This document shows positions 13,895 through 19,565 of a DNA stretch of 64,000 bases, piece after piece; within the stretch, counting starts at the first letter, position 1; every line of letters starts with the position of its first letter. The notes beneath the pieces were generated by a model. That model was not told the DNA's origin. It was given only the letters and a program-made list of their open reading frames with translations, and did not search any database. The DNA is from Rhodanobacter sp. DHB23 (GTDB lineage Bacteria; Pseudomonadota; Gammaproteobacteria; Xanthomonadales; Rhodanobacteraceae), in contig NZ_JACYXK010000028.1 in NCBI RefSeq assembly GCF_014842975.1, forward strand, positions 372,001-436,000. The letters are read 5' to 3'. The translations under genes and the position numbers were made by a program.

Positions 13895-14554
13895 ATGCCC
13901 ACCGTGACGAAGCCCATCCGTATGCGCAAGGCCGCGGCAGTGAATCGCTCCATCTTCACGAAGACCGAAGTGTGGAAGTCGCAACTCGCCAGCCACCTTG
14001 GCATCAGTGACACCACGGCAAGAGCGAACGCAGTCGAGCGCCTGAATGCGTTGCTGGACGATTGCGGCGAGAAACTTCGGGTGGCCGAGGCCGGTCCGCT
14101 CCGAGCCCACGTCATTGCCGCAAACGAGCCGGTACGAGATCTTGCCGAAAAGCTGTACAAGGCCATCGCCAAGCTGGACGCGCCGTATCGGAACATGCTC
14201 CCCGACGCCTCCGCTTTCGTCGACCATCTTGCGAACTTCCACGATCAGCTGGCCATCACCCTATTCCAGATGCGTGGACGCTCAAGTGCACGCGGCGGAG
14301 CACGCAAAGTCGAGCAAAAGAATGCCAAAGACACCGCGCTGCATGCGCTGCGCGCGTTCTACGACCTCAACGCGCTGGGCGACGATGGTGAGCTGCGATC
14401 GAGGGCCCTGAATGGGGCCGACCAAGCGACTTGGGAGAGCTACGACGAGCAACGCTGCGCGTTCTTGGTGTGGATTGCACCTGAGCTCGGATTGAAGATC
14501 AAAGCCAAGAAGCAGCAGCGCGCCTCCAAGGCGAGAAACGGGAAGGCTGCTTAG
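13895..14554 (+). CDS. Hypothetical protein with possible N-terminal HTH
   Basis: 219 residues from the ATG at 13895, after the ribosome site GGAGGTAGGC; a start 4 codons earlier is possible. LASHLGISDTTARANAVERL near residues 33-52 reads like a helix-turn-helix. The middle is helical, and the C-terminus is lysine-rich (KIKAKKQQRASKARNGKAA). It precedes AlpA, like the 211-residue protein of element 1, with no clear homology. A DNA-binding role is only suggested. Confidence 0.6.
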   Translation: MPTVTKPIRMRKAAAVNRSIFTKTEVWKSQLASHLGISDTTARANAVERLNALLDDCGEKLRVAEAGPLRAHVIAANEPVRDLAEKLYKAIAKLDAPYRNMLPDASAFVDHLANFHDQLAITLFQMRGRSSARGGARKVEQKNAKDTALHALRAFYDLNALGDDGELRSRALNGADQATWESYDEQRCAFLVWIAPELGLKIKAKKQQRASKARNGKAA

Positions 14555-14622
14555 CGTTTCAATATGGGCATAAGTCACCCGTATTGATTCGCTGAATCGC
14601 GAATTTTTGGTCATATGGTGCT

Positions 14623-14642
14623 GATCACCTCCATAGGTGATC
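14623..14642 (+). promoter_or_regulatory. Perfect inverted repeat before alpA (operator or RBS hairpin)
   Basis: GATCACCT-CCAT-AGGTGATC, an 8-bp perfect dyad ending 4 bp before the AlpA ATG. It contains the only Shine-Dalgarno-like bases (AGGTGA). It could be an operator for AlpA or another element protein, or an RNA hairpin masking the ribosome site. The 90-bp gap before alpA is relatively AT-rich and may hold a second promoter. Confidence 0.5.
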
Positions 14643-14646
14643 GACC

Positions 14647-14853
14647 ATGAACCCGGCCAGCTCCGTTGATTTCGACCCCCTGATTCCCCTGCCCGAAGCA
14701 GCCAAGCTGCTGGGCACAACCCGCGGCAACGCTTGGAAGTGGGTGCGCGCCGGCCTGCTGCCGCAGCCCATCAAGCTCACCGCCAGACGCTGCGGCTTCC
14801 GCAAGTCCACGCTCGAGCAGTTCATCGCCGAGCGCGAGAAGGCGGCGGCGTGA
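14647..14853 (+). CDS. alpA: AlpA-family regulator, element 2
   Basis: 68 residues with the AlpA/MerR-like fold: LIPLPEAAKLLGTTRGNAWK, WVRAGLLPQPIKLTARR and GFRKSTLEQFIAEREKAA. It is the counterpart of 4967-5191 and starts the replication block. Its stop overlaps the ATG of a 44-codon gene (TGATG). Confidence 0.85.
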   Translation: MNPASSVDFDPLIPLPEAAKLLGTTRGNAWKWVRAGLLPQPIKLTARRCGFRKSTLEQFIAEREKAAA

Positions 14854-14987
14854 TGAACGCCAACCGTTCCCGCGCCGATGCGATGGGCTCGATGCGGCCC
14901 GTTCAATGGCACGAAGTGAGCACCGACCTGTTCGCGACTGGCACGAGCATGGCACCCAGGTCGAACTTCTTCGGGTGGCTCAAATGA
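14853..14987 (+). CDS. 44-residue hypothetical protein between alpA and primase-like gene
   Basis: Its ATG overlaps the alpA stop (TGATG) and its stop overlaps the next start (ATGA), so it is coupled on both sides. That is the main support for a frame this short. Sequence features: MRPVQWHEVSTDLFATGTSM. Not recognised; element 1 has no counterpart, since there AlpA couples directly to the zinc-ribbon gene. Confidence 0.55.
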   Translation: MNANRSRADAMGSMRPVQWHEVSTDLFATGTSMAPRSNFFGWLK

Positions 14988-15454
14988 ACTCCTCTCCGCT
15001 GGAACGCATCCTGGCAGCGCACGAGCATGTCACTGGCTACCGGGAACGCCGCACGGGTCGCGGCTATCGCATCACCTGCGCCGTCTGCGCTACAGCCTCT
15101 TACAAGGGCGCTGTCACTGAGGCCGAAAACGGTAGCGTGCTGATGCACTTCTTCTGTGGCCATTCGTCGGCCGAGGTGCTGGACGCCCTGGGGCTTTCGC
15201 TGGCCGACCTTTTCCCCACCCGTGACCTGCGCACCCTAACGCCCCAGCAGCGCCGTGAACTGCGTGAGAGTGCTCTGTTGCCGAAGTGGCGCGCGGCGTT
15301 GGAGGTGCTCACCCATGAGGCCAACGTCCTGCTGATCGTCGCCAGCAAGATGGGCGACGGCTTCGTCCTGGACGACAACGAGCTGACCCGCATGCGCATT
15401 GGGGCCCTGAAGATCTTCGACGCGCAGCAGGTTCTGGCGGTGCGTCATGGCTGA
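14984..15454 (+). CDS. Zinc-ribbon primase-like protein, element 2
   Basis: 156 residues. CAVC near residue 27 and FFCGH near 53 form a four-ligand zinc motif like that of primase N-termini. The C-terminal half (ALLPKWRAALEVLTHEANVL, ASKMGDGFVLDDNEL) is closely similar to the element 1 protein at 4434-4967. It overlaps the downstream ATPase gene by 8 bp. Together with the ATPase it likely provides replication initiation or priming. Confidence 0.75.
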   Translation: MNSSPLERILAAHEHVTGYRERRTGRGYRITCAVCATASYKGAVTEAENGSVLMHFFCGHSSAEVLDALGLSLADLFPTRDLRTLTPQQRRELRESALLPKWRAALEVLTHEANVLLIVASKMGDGFVLDDNELTRMRIGALKIFDAQQVLAVRHG

Positions 15455-16541
15455 GACGCTGATCTCCAACATCGACGAGCTGGCCGACCGTGAAGCCGAG
15501 CGCACGGGGTGGTGCGCTGGTGCAAATAAAGCAAATGCACCAATGCACCACTTGGAGCACGAGCTGCAAGGCATCGTGCCTCCGGTAGTGCTGGACGCTG
15601 CAGCATTGCTTGGTCGCGAGTTCCAGCCGCGTGAGGAACTGCTGGCGCCCTGGCTGACTTCGCAGTCCCTGGCGATGGTGTACGCACGACGCGGTGTCGG
15701 TAAAACGCACTTCGCGCTGGGTGTGGCCTATGCCTTGGCATCCGGTGGCGAGTTCCTTGGCTGGAAAGCACCCGCTCCCGTACGTGTGCTCTACCTGGAC
15801 GGCGAGATGCCGGGTGCTGACCTGCAGGCACGCCTCTCGCACGTGATCGCCAACGCACCGCAGGCCGCGGCACCCGGCGCGCTTCGGATCATGACGCCCG
15901 ATGCCCAGCCGTACGGCTTGTTGCCGAACCTCTACACGCCCGAAGGCCAAGCAGCGATCAACGCGGTGATCGGCGACGCGCAAGTGATCGTGGTCGACAA
16001 CCTCTCCTGCCTCGTTCGTGGCGGCAAGGAGAACGAGGGCGAGAGCTGGCAGCCGGTCGCCGAATGGGGGCTGCGCCAGCGCTCTGCAGGCCGCTCGGTG
16101 ATCTTCATCCACCACGCCGGCAAGGGTGGCCAGCAACGCGGCACCAGCAAGCGCGAAGACCTGCTGGATACCGTCATCTCGCTTCGCCGCCCGGCCGACT
16201 ACACGCCCGACCAGGGCGCCAGGTTCGAAGTCCACTTCGAGAAGGCCCGCGCCCTGTACGGGCAGGACGTCGACCCGATCGACGCGCAGTTGGAATCGGC
16301 TCCCGACGGCGCGCAGGCCTGGACGATCAAGCGCGTCGCCGATGCCGCGGACGATCAGATCCTGGAGATGACCGATCTCGGCCTCAGTACGCGCGAGATC
16401 GGCACCGAGCTGGGCATCGCCCATTCCACCGTCGTGCGCACGCTCGCACGCCTCAAGGAGACCGGCCGCTACACCCCGAAGCCCAAGGCGCCACGCAAAC
16501 CTCGCGATCCCGCAGCGCACTGGAGCGACCGTGATGACTGA
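15447..16541 (+). CDS. RepA-like AAA/RecA-type ATPase with C-terminal HTH
   Basis: 364 residues. Walker A lies at about 80-88 (ARRGVGKTH), Walker B at 180-186 (IVVDNLS) and a conserved IHHAGKGG near 221-228, as in hexameric RepA/DnaB-like helicases. A C-terminal helix-turn-helix (LSTREIGTELGIAHSTVVRT, about 313-332) could bind the origin. It replaces the DUF3631 ATPase of element 1, so the replication modules are mosaic. Its 5' end contains four of the TGGTGCA-type repeats. Confidence 0.8.
   Translation: MAETLISNIDELADREAERTGWCAGANKANAPMHHLEHELQGIVPPVVLDAAALLGREFQPREELLAPWLTSQSLAMVYARRGVGKTHFALGVAYALASGGEFLGWKAPAPVRVLYLDGEMPGADLQARLSHVIANAPQAAAPGALRIMTPDAQPYGLLPNLYTPEGQAAINAVIGDAQVIVVDNLSCLVRGGKENEGESWQPVAEWGLRQRSAGRSVIFIHHAGKGGQQRGTSKREDLLDTVISLRRPADYTPDQGARFEVHFEKARALYGQDVDPIDAQLESAPDGAQAWTIKRVADAADDQILEMTDLGLSTREIGTELGIAHSTVVRTLARLKETGRYTPKPKAPRKPRDPAAHWSDRDD
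15510..15550. repeat. TGGTGCA repeats, cluster 1 (element 2)
   Basis: TGGTGCG at 15510 and TGGTGCA at 15518, then the inverted TGCACCA at 15536 and 15544. The two direct and two inverted copies form a dyad inside the 5' end of the ATPase gene. Confidence 0.6.
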
Positions 16542-16899
16542 TGAAACCAAGTGGTGCACCGGTGCATTCCCTGGTGGTGCACCAGCGCACCAGCAGGAAA
16601 CCGACCTGAAAGCGCTGGCTATGCGCGTCCTGACCAAGACGCCAAGCGGTGCAAGTGGTGCGTCTGGTGCAAGTGGTGCGTCTGGTGCAGCCGAATGCAT
16701 TACAGAGCGGCTCCATCGGTTGGCGCGGACGCTCGGCATTCCTCGCAGCGTGGTTGATGCGCTGCCGGCGGACGAACTGGAGGTAACCGCCGAGCAGGCC
16801 GCGATGTGCGAGGGCTACATGGACGGCAACGGCGACCCGCTGGCCCAGGCACTCCTCGTCTTCTACCTCAAGACCCTAGCCAAGCGCTGCGGCACTTGA
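16534..16899 (+). CDS. Hypothetical protein with Ser-Gly-Ala repeats
   Basis: 121 residues from the ATG at 16534 (a GTG one codon earlier is possible), overlapping the ATPase gene by 8 bp. The first half is low-complexity with GAS repeated five times around residue 40, a direct consequence of a 9-bp DNA repeat. The second half is a helical domain (LHRLARTLGIPRSVVDALPA, then EQAAMCEGYMDGN). Not recognised. The N-terminus appears shaped by the DNA repeats rather than by protein constraint. Confidence 0.6.
   Translation: MTDETKWCTGAFPGGAPAHQQETDLKALAMRVLTKTPSGASGASGASGASGAAECITERLHRLARTLGIPRSVVDALPADELEVTAEQAAMCEGYMDGNGDPLAQALLVFYLKTLAKRCGT
16552..16689. repeat. TGGTGCA repeats, clusters 2 and 3 (element 2)
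   Basis: Cluster 2 (16552-16592) holds TGGTGCA at 16552 and 16575, CGGTGCA at 16560, and inverted TGCACCA at 16578 and CGCACCA at 16586. Cluster 3 (16647-16689) has five direct copies at an exact 9-bp period (16647, 16656, 16665, 16674, 16683). With 15510-15550 this gives about 14 copies of one 7-mer in 1.2 kb, around and after the ATPase gene. Iteron function is inferred. Confidence 0.65.
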
Positions 16900-16919
16900 A
16901 CTGAGCACCGGAGAGAACA

Positions 16920-17348
16920 GTGGAGAAACAGACGAAACGCAGGGCCGCATGGAAGCCCGGGCAGTCCGGCAATCCTGCCGGTCGCCCCAAGGGCATCCCG
17001 AATCCGCAGGCCCGTCTGCGGAAGCTGATCGACGTGGAGGCGCTGATCCAGCGCCTGTCCGAGAGCGCAGCCAAAGGGAATACCCGTGCCGCGGAGCTGC
17101 TCCTGGATCGCGCCCTGCCGCCGCTGCGCGCCGTTGCCGAGCCGGTACACATGCCGGGCCTGACTGACGCCACGACGCTCACCGCGAAGGCCGAGGCCAT
17201 CGTGGCGCTCGCCGCCGACGGCAAGCTCAGCCCGGACGTGGCCACCGCGATGCTCGGCGCCATCGGCCAGCTCGCGAAGGCCGTGGAGATCGACGAACTC
17301 GCCCGCCGCATCGCGGCACTGGAGGAGGCCCATGGGCAGCCTACGTGA
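16920..17348 (+). CDS. DUF5681 protein (small-terminase-like)
   Basis: 142 residues from a GTG after a GGAG site. The N-terminal AAWKPGQSGNPAGRPKGIPN is the DUF5681 hallmark, seen in phage and prophage proteins often placed beside terminases. A helical remainder (RLRKLIDVEALIQRLSES, IDELARRIAALEEA) follows. In a satellite it could redirect DNA packaging, but that is inference; no large terminase is present in the element. Confidence 0.75.
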   Translation: MEKQTKRRAAWKPGQSGNPAGRPKGIPNPQARLRKLIDVEALIQRLSESAAKGNTRAAELLLDRALPPLRAVAEPVHMPGLTDATTLTAKAEAIVALAADGKLSPDVATAMLGAIGQLAKAVEIDELARRIAALEEAHGQPT

Positions 17349-17688
17349 CCGCGTGAAGGCGCTGGAGATCCGCGCGCAGACGAACGCGACCGCACTCCTC
17401 GACGTGGAGGCGACGGCGCGCCTGCACCATTGGCCGGAGTTGATCCTCGAGCGCTATGCCGATGGGCGGCTCGATGACCTGGCGGCAACGCTGCCGGCGC
17501 TGCAGAGCCTGCTCACCCGCTTGCAGCAGGCGGGCAGTGCCATCCGCTTTTGCGGTCGCTGGCACCCGCTCTACCGCGGCAACGATCCGATCATCACCGA
17601 TCGTGCCATGACCCGACTTGAAGCCCAGGGCGACGACTTCGCTGCCGCTGCCATCGACCACCTGTCTACCACGGAGACCCACCCATGA
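17332..17688 (+). CDS. Hypothetical protein, element 2
   Basis: 118 residues, overlapping the DUF5681 gene by 17 bp. It begins MGSLRDRVKALEIRAQTNAT, an amphipathic helix whose M-x-S-L-x-x-R-V-x-x-L-E pattern recurs at the start of 22357-22611 and 22595-22774. A central segment RFCGRWHPLYRGND follows. Not recognised. Confidence 0.6.
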   Translation: MGSLRDRVKALEIRAQTNATALLDVEATARLHHWPELILERYADGRLDDLAATLPALQSLLTRLQQAGSAIRFCGRWHPLYRGNDPIITDRAMTRLEAQGDDFAAAAIDHLSTTETHP

Positions 17689-17873
17689 CCACCACCAGCA
17701 CCGAGCGCACGAAGCTCGAAATCCTCACCGAGCTGGCCAAGCTCTCGCCCTTCGAACTCTCTGCCGTGATGGCGAAGGTGGAGCGCGAGAAGGCCAACCA
17801 GCTCGCCAAGTCCGCCAAGAAGCCCGGTCGCCGCAGCTTCGCGAACTGGGGCACCCCGCTCAACCCGCGCTGA
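17685..17873 (+). CDS. Small basic hypothetical protein, element 2
   Basis: 62 residues, coupled to the upstream gene by a 4-bp overlap. Helical N-terminus (LEILTELAKLSPFELSAVMA) and a basic C-terminus (KSAKKPGRRSFANWGT). Not recognised. Confidence 0.55.
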   Translation: MTTTSTERTKLEILTELAKLSPFELSAVMAKVEREKANQLAKSAKKPGRRSFANWGTPLNPR

Positions 17874-17907
17874 TCACCAGCACCCACCACACCAGAGGAG
17901 CACCGCC

Positions 17908-18192
17908 ATGGAAACCATCAGCATCCCGAATATCAACCTCGGCACCATCAACACGGCGCAGGGCATCGTCTTTGGCGAAATGCTCCGGGTCATGTTGGGC
18001 CTCTCGGATCCGCAGTTCGTCGCCACCGGTGTCGCCATCGGCGCCATCCCCGCGCCTGCCTACAACCCCGCGTCCGCATCTCCCCAGCAGTGGATCTGGC
18101 AGAGCACCGCCGTCGCCACGCTGATCAGCTCGCAGGCCAACATCACCGCCTCGCAGAACGCGATCACCGCGTACTACGCCAACAACCACTGA
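17908..18192 (+). CDS. Hypothetical protein, element 2 (possible virion-type protein)
   Basis: 94 residues with a good ribosome site (AGAGGAGC). Rich in Ile, Ala, Asn and Thr, with beta-type segments (ISIPNINLGTINTAQGIVFG, TGVAIGAIPAPAYNPAS, ITASQNAITAYYANNH). The composition is like small structural proteins and differs from its helical neighbours. Not recognised. Confidence 0.55.
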   Translation: METISIPNINLGTINTAQGIVFGEMLRVMLGLSDPQFVATGVAIGAIPAPAYNPASASPQQWIWQSTAVATLISSQANITASQNAITAYYANNH

Positions 18193-18221
18193 CGCCTCCA
18201 CCCATACCCAAGGAGTACGCG

Positions 18222-18410
18222 ATGGAAAACATCCGCACCGTACGCATGCGAGCACCGGCCGGCCACTGTGGCGGCGCATCGGTCGACGGCACCAACTACC
18301 CGGCAAACGCCGACGGAACGATCACTGTGCCGGACGGTCGTCCCTGCGCCGAATTGAAGAGCCACGGCTTCGAAGTGGTCGAGATCAACGAACCGAGCCT
18401 GGAGGGCTGA
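18222..18410 (+). CDS. Small hypothetical protein, element 2
   Basis: 62 residues with an AAGGAG ribosome site 6 nt before the ATG. Beta-type sequence (RTVRMRAPAGHCGGASVDGT, TITVPDG, CAELKSHGFEVVE). Not recognised; small proteins of this look occur among phage head-tail genes. Confidence 0.55.
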   Translation: MENIRTVRMRAPAGHCGGASVDGTNYPANADGTITVPDGRPCAELKSHGFEVVEINEPSLEG

Positions 18411-18413
18411 CCG

Positions 18414-19118
18414 ATGAACGCGAAAGCCAACATCCAGCCCGTGCCCACCGCACTCGATCACCTGCGCGCCGCGCTCACCACGCGCGACGAGCTGGGCAAG
18501 CAGTCCGCCGAGCTCATGGCGAAGATCGAACGCCTCGCGCCGATCGAGGCCGAGGTGGCGCTGGCACAGTCCCACCTGCAGGACGTCATGGCCGCAGAGC
18601 AGCAGAAGCTGCAGACCTGGGCCGACAAGGGCGCGAAAGGCGAGCCGCCTGCCGTCGATTCTGCCGCGCGCGAGCAAGCCTCCCGCAGGCTGGCTGACGC
18701 GAAGGCGCGACTCGAAGCCGCAGGAGCGGTGAAGGGATCGCTCACGGATGATGCGATGGCGATCAACGTGCAACTACAGCAGCACCGCTACGTGATCGGC
18801 ACCACGCTGATGGATGTGCTTGGCGAAGAGGTGTTGCGCACCGTCGAGGGCATGCGCAAGACGTCCCTGGCGGTGCTGGAGAGCGAGGCTGCCTTCTTTG
18901 CAATCCGCGAGCAAATGCAGTCCATCAGAGACGGGTTGGCGGACGACGCTAACGGCAACACCTCCATGGTGGCGCGCAGCTTCGGCGACTGGCTGCAGGC
19001 CATCTCCCTCGCCAGCAACCTCAGCGCGGAAGAACGAGACCAGGCCGTGCGGAGCGGTCGCACTCGCTCACTGGATCGACTCGAAAAACTGCAAGCGGGC
19101 GAAGACCCCGACGCGTGA
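18414..19118 (+). CDS. Coiled-coil hypothetical protein, element 2
   Basis: 234 residues, almost entirely helical and rich in Ala, Glu, Gln and Lys, with heptad-like stretches (LGKQSAELMAKIERLAPIEA, ARRLADAKARLEAAG type). No enzyme motif. It is the last gene before the terminator at 19133-19156. A scaffold-like or structural role is possible; nothing more can be said. Confidence 0.6.
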   Translation: MNAKANIQPVPTALDHLRAALTTRDELGKQSAELMAKIERLAPIEAEVALAQSHLQDVMAAEQQKLQTWADKGAKGEPPAVDSAAREQASRRLADAKARLEAAGAVKGSLTDDAMAINVQLQQHRYVIGTTLMDVLGEEVLRTVEGMRKTSLAVLESEAAFFAIREQMQSIRDGLADDANGNTSMVARSFGDWLQAISLASNLSAEERDQAVRSGRTRSLDRLEKLQAGEDPDA

Positions 19119-19132
19119 TCGACCTTGAGCTC

Positions 19133-19156
19133 CCCCGCCCTTCGGGGCGGGTTCTT
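19133..19156 (+). terminator. Rho-independent terminator before the tail module
   Basis: CCCGCCC-TTCG-GGGCGGG followed by TTCTTTTT. It separates the long early/replication transcript from the chaperone and tape-measure genes, which therefore need their own promoter or read-through. Confidence 0.85.
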
Positions 19157-19220
19157 TTTCTCAACCAGAAACCGAAGTGACCCGCACACGCCACGCTGCT
19201 GAGCGAATTTCGAGGTGCAC

Positions 19221-19565
19221 ATGGAAAACTCTACGCACAAACCTACGCACGCCAGCGTCACGCTGCGCGGCAAAACGGTGCCCTTCAGGACTTGGAGCCT
19301 GACCGATGTGGCATGCGCCCGCGACGACTTCGTCGCCGTCTCGCGCTGCACGAATCTGTTCGCGCCGGCAGTGCTCCCTTCCGTCCTGCGCATCCTCGCC
19401 CTCTCGATCAAGGAGCACTTCCCGGACGTGCCGCTGCAAACCCTGGCCGATGAATTGACCGACGCGCTGCGCCCCACCGATCTGCTGGCGATCGTGCCGG
19501 TGGTGTTCGACGCGAAGGAGCCGCTCCCCTACGTGCACGAGGTGAATTCCCATGGCATCCACTGA
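19221..19565 (+). CDS. Tail assembly chaperone-like protein, element 2
   Basis: 114 residues from the ATG at 19221 (a GTG two codons earlier is possible). A beta-type opening (ASVTLRGKTVPFRTWSLTD) and a helical rest (VLRILALSIKEHFPDVPLQT, LADELTDALRPTDLLAIVPV) resemble the element 1 protein at 2250-2531 in layout. It overlaps the tape-measure start by 14 bp, the typical place of a tail chaperone. The assignment rests on position and shape. Confidence 0.55.
   Translation: MENSTHKPTHASVTLRGKTVPFRTWSLTDVACARDDFVAVSRCTNLFAPAVLPSVLRILALSIKEHFPDVPLQTLADELTDALRPTDLLAIVPVVFDAKEPLPYVHEVNSHGIH

Noticed and set aside
16647-16689. Possible CRISPR-like short repeats
   Set aside because: The repeat unit is 9 bp and in frame with codons, with no spacers of 25-40 bp and no cas genes.
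19221-19565. Programmed frameshift joining the chaperone-like gene to a longer product
   Set aside because: No slippery heptamer is seen near its end; the tape-measure gene simply overlaps by 14 bp.
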